64,000 bases of DNA from Promerops cafer (GCA_013398275.1 VZSE01005975.1:262922-326921), one strand, 5' to 3'. Positions 26,478 through 40,170 are shown, counted from the first letter of the stretch. The notes: generated from the letters alone by a model not told the origin. Program-made: numbers and translations.

Positions 26478-29400
26478 AAAGCCCTGTATTTGTATTATTT
26501 TCATATGACCCTGCATTCAGACCCTTCCAAACTCGTAAGGTGTTACTCACTGAAACACAAAAAATAATGCAAAACCCAGCCTTCTAATTGGCACAGTTTT
26601 AATGGCCCTCTGTTCCAAAAGCAACATTCCCCTTTTTCTGAGGTAATTCAGTGCAAAATTTTCACATTGTGCTGGGCTGAGTTCCTTTGGCTGCAGCTGA
26701 ATCCAGTTAATAAATTAATGCCCAAAATTTCAGGATGTTTCCCGACATTCTGAGTCTTGCCCTTTGGATATGAATGAGATGGGCAATCCTGTCCACTGGG
26801 GCTTCCAGACTTTGGAAAATGCTTGGAAATAACTTTGTCCACTCCACAAAGTTACAAGATCAGCACTGGATCACTTGCACCAGCCACACCCTGAAAAAAA
26901 GAGCAAAGGCATGGCATAAACACTATGTATACAAAACATTACAGTATGAAAACAAATATAGAACCTATTGTGCATAAATGTGCTAAAGGAAACAAAAGTG
27001 TCTATTTGTCAGCACTTATTCATTTTTGACACTGAAATGAATGGCCATGGTTTCACGTACTGCTGCTTAAGGGAGTGGTTAAAAGTGGCTAAAAGCTTTC
27101 CTTCCCACAAATCCACAAGAAATATAAAATAGTGCTGCAGAGACACTTAACCTTCAAAGAAGAGGAGTTGAGAAAATCAGGTTGCTAGGAGCCTGAAATC
27201 GGAATGTCATTAGCCCATAAATTTTCACATGCATTTCTAATATGTTTAATGCATGTAATGCAATACATTCAATGCAAATAAACCAGATTTTATTTATAGG
27301 CAATTGAAACAATACCCAGGTTTTTGGAGATCTCACAGAAAAGTGATAATGACTTCTAGATGCAAAGAGGACTTGTTTCCTCAAAAGTTCTAGTAGCCTA
27401 AGCTTTCCACTTGAGAAGGTAGAGATGATGAAGGAGCAGCAGATAGTGGAGTTTGAGGCTTTTTGACACTGATAAAAGTAATATTTTTTAATATGTAAGT
27501 TTGCTGAAATGAATGTGCTTTGTTCCAGTTTGACGTCATTGTGTCTCTGCTGGAACTTCTAATGTGCTTCTGGCAGAAAGGAGTTCAAATTCTGTATTTT
27601 CATATTCTTCTCTCTGACGGTGATGTTCCTGACCTGTCTCTTCCCTCCTATACTGTGGCACACAAAGAGAGTTCAGCTAAAATTGCACAGCAGTGCAGCA
27701 TGAGAGCAAAAGCCACACAGAGAACACACTGGGGGGATTTTTCAGTAGACAGTTTTGATGTATTCTCATGAAAACTCTGTCACCTGTGCTCCAGACCTGC
27801 ACAGCTCTGGGGATCCTATTGCAGTTCTGCTTACTGAGCACTCAGTGAAAAATGTGCAGTTCATTTGCTCGTAAGACGAAAAAGGAATTTGCCTTCAGGA
27901 CCTTGAAGGAATTTTATGTCTGGAGGAAGACCATGCAGGCACAATCTACACATACATGAAAATGTCATCCTTCTCAGCCAGAGTATCTTTTCCCTCTGAA
28001 GTGTGGTTTTCTGTGGAAAAGTCCCACCTTTGTAGCTTAGAATGGCACACTTTCAGTTATCTCCTGGATTAATACCCCATGGAATACATTCCTTTCAGGA
28101 AGACAGCAGAGACAACCTGTATAATTTCTATTAAAACCCCCTGCCATCCACTGTGATGCTTTTCATTTAGGAGTTTCTTTGTGATAGAATTTTAAGTGTT
28201 TAACTTGTTTTGTGGCTTTGGCTTAGCATGCATTAACTTTAGCTTAAAATTTCTGAAGAGTTTTGTGATTTCATTAAATTCTTGATGACACAGAAGAGTT
28301 GACTGCATATACAGCTCTAGAGAAGAAAAAACTTCAGGAAAGGGAATGTAATGAAAACAAAAATTCATTATTTTGAGCTGGTATGCAGTCAGATAGTCAG
28401 TTTGCCCTCACACTTCATATTACATTTTAGCAACTGTAACAGTAGATTGCAAACACAAAAAAGATTTAAAATTTCCAGTTCTAACTTCCTGTATATTAAA
28501 AAAAGCAACATCAATAAGTAGGACAATAACAACTATGATAATTTGGTAGCTACAGATATGCATAGTTCTACACTCTGCAGTAAAACATAAGCCCCCCAAA
28601 TTTTATATATGTTTCAAATTGGTCTGATGGCATTCTGGCTGCCCACCTTGCAAATCTCAGCCCTGAGCCAGGTTTCCTCTTTGTAAAGAAAAACAAATGC
28701 ATGGTGGTATGAATAGGTAGATAATTTTTCTACTCTAAAGGTTTACCAAAAACTTACAAATTTTGTGTTTTTTTTCTGCTCATGTGCTTTAGTTATCAGC
28801 TTGTTACCACAGCAGAGCTGAAAAAATAGTAAAAAGAAATTGAATACTTAGTTCAAGTTGAAAATGCAATTCCACTGTATTCATGAACTTTAAAGACTAG
28901 TAACATATATTAATATGTATAAGAGAAGGCAGCTCTTTGCAGTTCCTGTGTTGGGTTTGAATAATTTGAAAAAGCAAACTTTTAAAATCCTTATTCCGTG
29001 GTCTAAATGTTCCTTACTTATGCAATTACAACATAATTATACATGTAACTAGAATATAATTACAATATAATTGTATGCATTATATTGGAGTATTACAAGT
29101 TTTAAAGTTTTTAAAAGTGTTTAACTTATTATTGTAAAATTACCACTTCTTCCCTGATTCTCCTGCTCTCCCTCTGCACTGTAGTCACCTTTTAAGCTTT
29201 TGGTTTCCAGTACCACTGAGCTTTCTAGATGACAAAGCAGGATATAAAAAATAAATCAGTACGACCTATTAGGGCAGGAAATTTTTGCAGGACATAGATG
29301 AGATAAAAAGATGGGGAAAATCCTTCTATCCCAGTCCTTTCATACATTGGAGTGCACACAGAATATGTGATCTTTGAACACGTGCACCGTTGGGGAAGCA

Positions 29401-32400
29401 GTGTTTATGGTCACAATTAAACTTCAAAGGGTGTTTTGCATCAAACACTTGAACACTTGAGACTGTTTGAATTATGCCAGTGTTTTGTGGGCAGAGTGAT
29501 TCCCAGGGCCATTACAGTGATAATATGACAGATTGGGGTGGCTAGATAAGGCCTCAGCTCTCGTGAACCTTCCTTTACATTCAGAAGTACTTAAGACAAG
29601 AAAAAAAGTCAGTCTTGGGCCATGTGCAACTTCAGCTGGGTTTGGTAACTGCTCGGTTTGCAAAAAGCAAAAAAACAGTTGTTGCAGTGTAAATAGCTCA
29701 GTGCTGAGAGAATTTCAGGACCTCCCCCTGCTGAGAGCTCGAAATGGGGTTACAGGTGGTTCACACTCCTGTGAAGAAAAGGAATATGTCCAAATGACAC
29801 AAGACAGGCTGTTCAGCATGTTAATAAATTATTTGAGAAAAACAGTGATACCAGAGTGGCAGTTTTCTCTTGAAGTCATTCATGTCAGTAAAAACAAGCT
29901 ATAAGGAAGCAGAGAAGGAAAAACGGTGGTCAATAAAATAACTGAGAAAATGCGGTGTAGATAAAAGCACAGGGGGAAAAAAATTATCCTAAATGCACAT
30001 GTGCAGCAAGTGACTCCAAGTTGAGTAATAACCATCAGGGTGGGTCCTTTAAGTTAATGATAGTTTATCTGTTTCTGGGAAAACATTATCTCCATTCTTG
30101 TTAACAGTAAAAGAAAACATGGAACAGAACAGAAAAGGAACAGAAAAGAAAATCTCACTCTTTTACCATATATAACACAGTATTGTTACATATGACACTG
30201 AATATTGTATAAATTTGAATATTGCATGTATTTCTTATGATTTTAAGACCTTACCCATCTTAAAAGGATATAGTGGAACCAAAGATTATGGAGAAATGGG
30301 CAAAAGATTGACTAAGATATGGAATAGTTTTCATCTCAGCCAGGAAAATAAATGGCTAAGGAAGGACACAATTAAGGACTTAAAAGCCATGAATGAAACA
30401 AACAAAAAAAAAGGCAAATAGTAAAGGTTTATTTACTGTCTTGCCCAATTCAAGTACAAATATGCACCAATTGCATTTGTGAGGCAAGGACTGAAAAAGA
30501 AGGTGGATTTTACACACAAAATGCAGTCAAGCTGCAGAACTCATTGTCACAGGATGTTGTGCATCAACCCCCTGCCCCTCCAAAAAAACCCCTAAAAACC
30601 TAGTCTGAAAGAGATTAAACAAATTGCCAGGAAATATCTCCTAAGGACTATTAAATGAAAATATAACTCCTTTTAATGGTGCATCTGAACAAAAGACTCC
30701 TAAGCCGACTTTCAATGCTGGCTTGGAAATACTGGAGAACTATGACTACAAACCACAATATGCTGTTATAATTTTCCCAAATATCTCCGTGCTTGACTAA
30801 TGCAAGGACATCTGGGCTGGAAAAACCTGTGTTAGCTTAGAATGCAGACAATCTTTTGTCCTAACGGAGTGGTGACAGTACCACTGAGGACACAGCAGCA
30901 TCCCTAGAGCTTCACAAGGTGTCAGACCACAAATGCCCAAGCTCAGTGTCAGATCAGCTGAATTAATGCAGAAATGAAGATGTAGCCCTTGAAAATTTGA
31001 TGAAAACTTCATCTGAGGTCTCTCTCCTGACCAGTGAGCCACCAAAGTGGCTGCATAGACAGGCAAGGTCAGCTGAGAACTTTAATAACAAGACAGTAAT
31101 TTTATGAAGTGCACATTATGTAACACCATTGTTTGATTTTAAATCAATTACGGACAGCCAAAAGATAATGTCAACAGAATGGGTGATGGTTCCAGAGGCC
31201 AGCTGAAGGCTGTTATTGTCACTTAATGCCATGAACCAATGCTATTCTGCTCTTAAGAATATATCAAAACAGCCAACACTAGCCTCCAGCAATGTAAAGG
31301 CAAGAACTTTGCACATTGTGTTCTAAAATGTCATCAAACACTCTCACCATAATTTGAGCCAAACCAGTGACTTTTTAATCCCAGTAGTTATGTACTTTTA
31401 AGACTGATGTTACCACAACACCAGAGGGACTATCAGTAATCATTGATATTTCTGCTGTGTCTCAATTATTAAGAAATTTGGTGCAACAGGAGTAGGCAAG
31501 TAGTAACTCAGAGTTGTTGCTGACACACCCAGCATCAACATGGTGGAGTGGTTTGGGGGTTTTACAGATAATTTATTCTGATTATTATTACACTCTTCTG
31601 CTATAGAGTAGCAGTCAGATTACAGTCTAAAATACATAGAATTTTTAGAATTTTTGAAGTTTCCTTTTTGGTGTAATCTAATGAACAGTATAATTCTTTC
31701 CTTGCTCAGAGTGAGAAGAATGTTTACTTTCTAGTTTTGTTATACTCCTAAAAAGAAACTACGTTCTTATTCTGCAGGTAGCAAGATATATTTTATCTCA
31801 GGCTTTAAAGAAATAGTTTTTCTTTAAGGTCTTATTGTTTGAAAAAACAGAAATTAAAATGAAAACACCGCTCTGAATCTAAGGGCTGGCTTTTTAGGAA
31901 ATAATATCCAAATTAAACTTCACTTTGTAACTTCATTCAAAGCAAGCCATCACCATATTTCAACTAAGATTCAGCAAACCGATAAGCTTTCAGTATGAAG
32001 GACCTGATTTGATTCTTGTAAATGTCAGTCATAATGACTGGTTCATAGTGAAAGCACTCTCTGATTTTGCAGAAAGCAGTAGTTTTAGTGAGAGTGTATT
32101 CTATTCATTGTTAAGTCAAAAAATTACATTAGGTTTAATTACTTCAAATTTTCCCCATATTTATGTGTACGTTATTAAGTAACTTAAAAAAAAAAGAGGA
32201 AACTTGTGTGATCTTCACACTCTTTCCATTAAATTTTCAGTTCTTTTGATGTCTCTATATACTGAAAAGACAAAAAAAAAGTCACTGACTTCTTGCTGAA
32301 TGATGACTTTTTTTTTCTGTGCATATTTTGGATCAAAATCAAACTGTGTGCTTGCCATGGGATAGTACAACTAAATGAATACTCTCTGGGATGTTATGGT

Positions 32401-33888
32401 TTTATGTTCCTGTGCAATGTAGGTGCATTTCACTGTGAGAATTACTTTATACTTTAAAAGACTCCCGGAGACTTTAAAATACTATTCAAGTTTTGCAGAT
32501 GGGCCAGCTGAAGTCAGAGCTGTTAAAACTCCAGAGATAATGAGTGGCAGAGCAAGAACTAGAACACACTGGTCTTGACTGCCAGAATTGTCCCCAAACT
32601 AGAAAGAATGATGCAAAAACTGGGTTGAAAATAATGAGCCATAACAAAAAGGCAGAAAATGATCTGAATGAGATGAGTAGTAGCTCTGTGGAGTGCCTAG
32701 GTTTTATTGTACATGCACGGCCAGAAATCAATGTGTTCAGTGAATGAGTTTATCAAACAGACAGAACAATCCATTGTGATATTTCTTGACTGTTAGTGGT
32801 GCTGGCAGCTCAGCTGAACCTTGCAGGGTAATTAGCTAAGGATAAATTAATCTGTTCTCAAATGTGGCCTGCTGATCTTTCCCAGGTTGTGAGCTCTGCT
32901 TAAAAGCATGGTTTCTTCTTTTTTTTTTTTTCAATGTTTAATTTAGTCTTACTTGGAACTTGGCTAAACAGTTGTATCTGCAGCTATGAAATGTTACTTT
33001 AACATTTTGAAAGAATTTTCCTGGGTAAAAAAGAGCTGCATGTGTTAGATTAATGACAGGCTTTTTTCCTGCTCATACTGGATCTTTAGATTCTTTGTGC
33101 AAATGTTCTGCAGGAAGTATCACATAACTTGTCTCAAGGAAGACAAATATTTAGGTTTTGCAATGCTGTCCTTAAATGACTACATGTAGCTCAGGCAAAA
33201 TGGTTTGGCACAAATTTCTTTATTTTACTGTAGCTACCATAGATGAGACTTATTCACAGTTCTTGGGGCTTTCAAGACCTGGGGTCTTGGTTCTTTTATG
33301 CTATTCTGGAACATGCCTGATTTCTGGCACATATTACTGTTTCAAAGATTCTCCTTTAATGACAGTTATTTCGAAATAATCTTTGCAACACTTGGTCTTA
33401 TAAATCTATCTGATTAGACCTAGCAGGCTAAAACAATAATTGACATTTTAGTTTTGTGTAAAGCATTTTTAAAAGGAAAAATAATTAGGAACCACATCCA
33501 CAATATTTATATTATTTTAATATCTGTTGAAATCACTTCTCAGTAACCCAAAATGGAAATGAGGCTGTTCTGCATGAAGAACTGATATTAGGATTGATAA
33601 TATTATTTTCTCCCCACATAATCTTCATTAAAAATTAAGGTTTATTCAAATGGCTAAATATATGAGTTATCTTTTTTTTCCCCCCATGAATTTCCCCCCA
33701 TCATGAATTCTACTCTGCATCTCATAAAATCCTGGCTTCCAAGTAAGCTTTCCTTCACACTCAGTTTTGCAGCTGTCGGTGACAGGAGTAATTCACACCA
33801 TGCAGAGAACATTGTAATTGCCTGCACCCACACAGACTGTCACTGGGCATTATTTGCAGTTAAATATGGCAGCAATTGTTTTGCTGTG
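26478..33888. other. Unique AT-rich stretch, 7.4 kb
   Basis: The longest repeat-free interval in the window. No gene, RNA gene or transposon recognised. AT-rich patches with repeated ATAATTATA words occur at about 29020-29090. Reading frames of up to 123 codons (29533-29904) show no recognisable domain. Confidence 0.55.
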
Positions 33889-33926
33889 TGGTGGGTTTTT
33901 TTGTTTGTTTGTTTGTTGTTTTTTTG
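33889..33926. repeat. TTTG-type T/G tract
   Basis: T runs with TTTG units (four in a row) inside the longest reading frame of the window, which explains the Val/Phe/Leu/Cys segment of that frame. Confidence 0.85.
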
Positions 33927-35454
33927 TGGATTTAGTGGGCTGCAGAAGCAGTTCTGCACTACCCCACAAAGTTCTCATCTCTGTCAGATGAGGCAGAAGC
34001 ACAGATCCCCCTGCTCATCCACGGGGCTGGGAGATGGTGCAGTTGCAGAAGGATCTGTTTCTGGTGCTCTGCTGTCTGCGGATTCATTACTGAGCAAAAC
34101 AGCCACAAATACTTATAATTTCACCCATGCTAAGCCTCCCTTTTTTGAGGATTCCCATATGCTACTTTTTAAGTTTAACCTGAGGCTTGCCTTTGTGTCA
34201 GTTAATTATATTTTTTGTATCATTGCTGTACAGATTTTAGCCTAGACATGCTGCTGTTGGGGACCAGCAGGCTGCTTTTCCTCTTCCTTACACAAAGGCG
34301 TGAAACTCTGCAAAATTGTGTCTTGGGTATTCATGCAAATTTCCGCTACTGTGGAATGGCAGCTCCACACAATTCCTAAAAATGGGCATCTTTATTTAAA
34401 TGGAAACATGCTGCACATGAAACTACCTGCTGGAGATATGCCTCCTGCTCTCAGGGATTCAGTGTTCAATACTTGAGCAACTCTTTATTAAAATAGCTGT
34501 TAGCCACTTTTGAGGGGTTCTTCCCTGGGAAGGTCTCGGCCTTCTGCTCCATCATGGGCTGTCCATCCTTCCCAGCAAGGACAGGGCAAACCTGAGGCCT
34601 CTTCTGCTGCCAAGCTGCACCCTCGGGGAGGAACACAGCAGGTTCTGACCAATAAATGGTGACACCAAGCAAAACAAAACAGAGATGGCCCTTCTCAGCT
34701 GGTAAGCCTTGTGGCAAAGGCAGCAGCAAGGCAGCAGCAGCAATGCTGAAGTGAGGGAGGTGCCGCCATTACCCACTACAGCTGCTCCTGTCACCGCTGG
34801 CAGTGTGACGGCCTGCACAACCACTCCGTATCTGCTGCAAATTCTTCACCTCTTCAGTCACAGCTGCCCAAAGTCCCCTAGCAGCTTCCTGGTGTGTCCA
34901 GGCTGTTGTCAGCTGGTTTTCTGTGTGGTTTGTGAGTTTGGCCTGACCGCCTGGTTTGATTAACGGCAGCCCAGTGTCGCTGGACGCAGCAGGGACACAG
35001 AAGGCCGCACGGTCCCTTGGCTCAGGTTTGACTGATAAATCAGAGAAAGCTGCTGTGAATGTGATTTTCCTTTTACGTGGGGCTTGCAGTGAAAACCGGT
35101 TTGGTGCATATTAACTAACTGCAGCAGGTCAGGCAGTTGATAAAACCTTCACATCAGAAGAGACATAGGGAGAGAAAACAAGAGCACGGCCTTGGCTTTC
35201 TCAGTCTGCACAGCCAGTGTCAAGATACTTTCACATATACTTTTACTCCAGATAAAGGAACAGAGAGATCAAGCATAATCAACAAGGAAAACTAGGTCAT
35301 ATGCAACTTGAAATGAGGATGTTCTACTACAAGGCTTGTCAGATACTAAAAAAAAAAAAAAAGAAATGTAATGAAAAAAATATTAAACTTGTTTATTTAA
35401 GACTATTAATGTGTTTAAGGAATAAAATTAATTTTAGGGCCAAGCTATAAGAGA
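33927..35454. other. Unique stretch with a CpG-richer block
   Basis: From about 34530 to 35110 the sequence becomes GC-richer and has over a dozen CpGs, including GTCGCTGGACGCAGC and CCGCACGG. CAG/GCA triplets cluster at 34719-34745. No exon with both splice sites and an extended protein could be supported. It may be an old repeat, a regulatory block or a lncRNA exon. An A15 run lies at 35348-35362. Confidence 0.5.
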
Positions 35455-35702
35455 TTAGGATAATTCAGACTGAGAGGGAGCTTCAGAAGTCCCTGATCCA
35501 ATATGCATCTCACAGGCATGATCAGACCAGGTTATTCTATCCCAAGTCAGGACTGTGCATTTGTTTTTCTTGAATTTCATGAGGTTCCTGTTGGCTTATT
35601 CCTTCCACTTGTTTAGGTCTCTCTAGTTGGCAGCCCTGGCAGCCCTGTCCTTGAAAATATTGACTCATGTCCCAAATTTGGTTTTATCTAATTATAAGTT
35701 GT
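35455..35702 (-). mobile_element. CR1 LINE fragment with ORF2 sequence, minus strand
   Basis: The right part (35541-35702) is the reverse complement of the C-terminal end of CR1 reverse transcriptase. TGCATTTG...CTTGAATTTCATGAGGTTCCTGTTGGC corresponds on the minus strand to the conserved A-N-R-N-L-M-K-F-N-K-x-K-C region. The flanking CCCAAATTTGGTTTTATC corresponds to the D-D-T-K-L-G motif. The left part (35455-35540) resembles a CR1 3' end (AGGATAATTCAGACTGAGAG), but more weakly. The reading frame is broken, so the element is dead. Confidence 0.82.
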
Positions 35703-37033
35703 AATAATCCACTTAACTATTAAATTTTGTTTAGGGTTTTTTTTTTTTTTTTCCCCCTCCAAAAAACATTTCTGGGCAGAAAAAAACTTCAGAAGGGACT
35801 TTTACAGGAATTTTGACTTGCCTGTTAGTGGGACAAACCAAGCAGAACTTGTTTTAGTGCTCTTAAAAAGCTAGGAAAAAAGCTGCCCCAGACAGAAGGA
35901 GGATTTTAGCAACACTTAATGGGGTTGATGAGTTAAAGAGTGTGTTGGCTTCACAAATTGAGCTTTAATTCACAAAAGTTCAGCCATCGTTTTGGATTCG
36001 ATTTCCATGTTTCCTTAGGCTTAAAAAAAAATCTCAGTGCTATAATCAGACAAACATAACAATGTAATTTCTGTTCAAAAAAGCATTTGATTTGAGAATA
36101 ATAAAAATAATTGACCTGAAAAGTGATAAATTAATTAGCTAGTGAAACACAGAGTTGCTCAGAAATGACAGATAGGATATATTTTCTCATTTTTCCTTTA
36201 ATTTTGGATATGTTACTACAGCTTCATGTGATAAACTGTTAAATATTTATAGACCCTGTGATCTGCACAATGGTAGGAGTCTGTAGATGTCAGTCCTGAA
36301 GAAAGGATGACCAAATCATTAAGGAACTAAGGAGAATAATTGTGTATCATGTTGCTTTCCATTTCATGAACCAATTTTGATAATTTTCTTCACTTGTCAG
36401 CAGACAAAGATGCAATCTACAATGTTTTCAATATCAGATAAAGACAAAGCTCCAGGCAAGTCTGGGAGATGTTACACCACAGGGAGGGAGGGGATGACTT
36501 CTGAGACAAATACGAGTCTCAGAAAAACCATACAGAGTTCACAAATCTCATCCAAGGCTGACAATGTAACTAATAAAAGAATTTTTAATATACTCTCTGA
36601 ATCCCCATATAGAACAGGTGTTTCCAGGCACAGAAGTTTCTCCTCCTTCCCCATGTCTCCCTCCCCATTTTCTTTCCTCAACAAGCTGCTTTTAATTTCC
36701 TAGGGATTTTACTTTGCAGTGCTTCAAAGTCAAAAAGGACAAAGTACCACCAAAAGCTGCCATGCTACCACAGCTTCCATTAGTTCCACTGAATAGATGA
36801 ATAATGGCTGTGTTTGGGCCTGAACATGCCAGATAATCTTTGTGGAAACAATTTCAGTAGCTACCAGCCTCTGAGTTACACCTCTGAGGGGCATAATAAA
36901 ACTTTTAATCACTGTCTGCACCAAGAAATACAAATGCCAGGATTTAGAAACCAATGCAGTTAAGACAAGATCTTCTGTATGCCTTGTCCACCAGGATTAT
37001 TTTCAAATCAAAGGATTTTTGTTGTTGTTATAT
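35703..37033. other. Unique AT-rich stretch
   Basis: Nothing recognised besides a T16 run at 35737-35752. A 108-codon frame at 36377-36703 has no recognisable domain. Confidence 0.55.
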
Positions 37034-37133
37034 GGATATGTTATTTATTTGATATTTAATAAATATCAGGATATGTTATTTATTTGATATTTAATAAATA
37101 TCAGGATATGTTATTTATTTGATATTTAATAAA
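37034..37133. repeat. Perfect 35-bp tandem repeat, 2.9 copies
   Basis: Copies start at 37034, 37069 and 37104, each with GGATATGTTATTTATTTGAT. The third is cut after 30 bases. The copies are identical. Each full unit contains GATATTT-AAT-AAATATC, a perfect 7-bp inverted repeat. Identity between copies suggests a recent duplication, so copy number may vary between individuals. Confidence 0.97.
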
Positions 37134-37913
37134 AGGCTTTAATTGCCATCCTAATTTTCCATTTTATTTACCCCACAGGCCTGTCTTCTTTGCTAAATAT
37201 TCTTATTCCATGATTGTGTCTTTTTGTGTTTTAAGTGTGATCTTTTATGCATGGAAGTATCTAAAGGCTTCTCATTATGAAAAATATTTTTGGCGAGCTA
37301 TTTTTAACAGTAAATGTGGCAAATTTCCTCAAGCATACTCTCTCTCTGTGTTAGATTTACCTGAAGTGCAATAATTAATCCCTGTGGAAACAAGGCCATC
37401 TCTTACCTCTCTTACCTGAGGCACTAAACACATCCTTTGCCTTATTTGCACCAGGCCAAAAGATGACAGTGGTCAAAAACATTAATATTGCCACTGTTTG
37501 AACCTGCATCATCTGCCTGAAATATTGTATACATTCCTTTTGCAGCCCATAAAAAAAAAAATTGTAGACCTTCTTGTGCTTTATCTAATTATTGTCTGTT
37601 CTTTGCTATCACCCCAGTTTCGAAATCTGTGCATGTGGTTCTTCCCACTCATAAAATTTTGTCTCTGTTTGTAAAACACAACGACACTGTTCCTAGACAC
37701 TGGCAGCAGAACTAGATAAGCAGACCTCCGGCTCCTCTGTATCCTTCAGCTGGCTGGAGATGGAGCCTTCATAGATAACATAAACTCTAATATCTATCTG
37801 AAGCTGTGTGACACTATTAATTATTTTCTCAGTGAACTAGGCAGTTTTTTAAACTGGAAGAACTCACATTTCCTATTTTCTTTAAATTTGTAAACCCTCT
37901 TATATAACCAGCT

Positions 37914-37977
37914 TGATTTTTGGTTGGTTTTTTGTTTCTTTGGTTGGTTTAGTTTTTGGGTTTTAAGTTTTTTTTTC
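37914..37977. repeat. T/G-rich tract
   Basis: TTGG and TTTT units, with GGTTGGTTT occurring twice. Same class as the tracts at 7966 and 42660. Confidence 0.85.
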
Positions 37978-38148
37978 AGATTACTAAATGCAGTTAGACT
38001 GACTTGATAAAACTCATCTATGTGGATCAGGTGGGTGTTTGTGACTTGCATTTTAGTCCATATATAGGCCGTGTGTGTATATGCTAAGACTTCTGAGGTA
38101 CAATAACCTTGAAGAACTTGTGTGGGATGGAAGTCATTCAGCACAAGC

Positions 38149-38175
38149 AAAAAAAAAAAAAAAANAAAAAAAAAA
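38149..38175. repeat. Poly-A run with ambiguous base
   Basis: Sixteen A, an N at 38165, then ten A. The N marks unresolved length or sequence. No retroposon body was recognised to its left. Confidence 0.9.
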
Positions 38176-40170
38176 GTGGTATTATGATGAAATTATTGCT
38201 AAATCACCATTTATTGAGCATATTAAGATGCTATGCTCTAGGTTGTCTTTTAGAACAACAGAAAACCCAAGGTCTTTATTATTTGTGCATACTTGAAGGT
38301 GTCATTTTTCATCACTGTAAAATTCATGTGTGTAAATCTTGGTCTCCTCTCTTCATTTTATCTGCTAAAACAATCCAATTAACAGTTGCTATTGTGTAGC
38401 TTGCATACAGATTTGATGACTGGCGGCAGAAAAGTGACATATAATTCTTGCAGGTGTTATGAAGATTGTATTTTTACTATTTACTATTTTTAGTATTCTG
38501 CCTTTCCTACAGCCTTTTACCTTAAAATCATGCACGTCAACCTAGCCACCATGCCCTGAGGTCCCAGACAAACCTCAAATTACTCTTCCTGAACACTGAT
38601 AACAAAAGATAATCACAGTGAAAACGTGCAGACACTGCAATCACAAAACCTGACACCTCATTTTCCTCCCACCCCTTCCATAAGCTCCTTCAAGCTGTCA
38701 GTTCCTCTACTCACACTCCTCTGTCTGGTATTAAATAAAACAGATCACACACCTTCAGCCTCAATAAAAAAAGTGATTAATCGTTTTTTTCACACCCGAA
38801 GGAGGATTGCATCAGAATCTAGGTTCCTCACTGGCTCTATATGAGGGCTTTAATCTCACACAGGGAAACTCTGCTGCACAGAGCTGAGCTGGAGCAGCAG
38901 GAACTGGTAACAAGATCAAGCAAACCAGCTGGCAACGCACAGAGCTGATGGAAAGGCCAAGGATAACTGTAAGAGATCAGGTGTCACCAGGCAGGTCTGC
39001 CTCTTCCTGGCAATCCAGTCAATGTGGACACCTACAAAGGTGTGCCTGGGGTCTCCTCTACAGTGAGTACCAAAAAAACCAAGCAGATGCAAACCTGTTA
39101 AGAGCAGAGGCACAGGAAGATAATTGCTGACTACAAGTTTGGCAGCTCTCAGTTGTTTGGGGAAGAACAGAACCCCACTGTCAGCATTTAACAGAACATG
39201 GTCACACCAGATTTTCAGGGTCTGGACTCAGTCAAAGTACAACCTGAAGGTCAGCTTTAGCCTTTTGTTTGGTTGTCTCCACTTTTCAGCCAGAGGAGTA
39301 GGAAAATGCTGTTTAGGCAGGTAGAATGCCTTCCTGTTTCTAGCTGTTGCCATCCTGAGAGAGGCAAAATCCTGTTGCTCACGGCATTCCAGACTGAACT
39401 GAACCATGCCACAGGGAACTGGAGTTCCACATCTGGGATTCAGACACCTTTGGCTCTTGGAAGCAGAGCCATCCTGCTCTGGAGCATTTGCTTCTTTAGT
39501 CTCTTGACTTGGCATGGCGGTGAGCCCATCGTTTTCTGCAGAAATGTGTGGAATGAGACAATGATTTCCAGGTTGAGAAATCCCAAGATAAGCTGCTTGT
39601 TGTACTGATCATACCCAGGGACAGGCCCGTGTGTGCATGGCACCCACACACTGATTTAAATATGGCTCTCGAGCTGCTGGTTGGATTTCTGCACACACAC
39701 ACTGACTGGCAGTCATTTCACCTGTGATCATTTCCCAGTGGAGATACAGCCTACACATCTCCTTGGAAAGTTTCAGGTGGAACATCATATAAGTGATTTG
39801 CCCAACCCTAAAAATCCACAGGAAAAGAGGAAGAAACACAAACGATATTGTGTGTTGAAGGCACAAGTGTAGCTGTGTACACCATTCACACCACCAAGAG
39901 CATGACATTTACAACTAAGCAAAGCCATTGGTTATGTAATTAGTTAGCAGAGGCAAACATCCTGCCTGGAAAAACAAGAACAAAAGCTGATTTGTTATAT
40001 CTTTGCCATTCTCTTTAAGCCAATATTCTGCTCCAAATACAGCACTGCTGTACCAGTGTTCGTGTTCCTTCCTCACTGACAAAGCTGAAGTCGTACTGCA
40101 GAACAATTCTCTTGTAGTGACATCAGATACAAATGGCCTCAGAAGTAACAAATTTCTTTGAAGAAAGACC

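Larger units (their letters stand above)
37134..40170. other. Unique stretch with T/G tract and N-containing poly-A
   Basis: No gene recognised. Reading frames around 38900-39900 overlap on several frames, but none is long or has recognisable protein character. The region is slightly GC-richer (about 38860-39700) than its surroundings. It holds the T/G tract at 37914 and the poly-A at 38149. Confidence 0.5.

Noticed and set aside
30215..30421. Lys-rich 68-codon frame ending near an A-run, considered as a processed retrocopy
   Set aside because: No similarity to a known protein was recognised and the A-run is only about nine bases.
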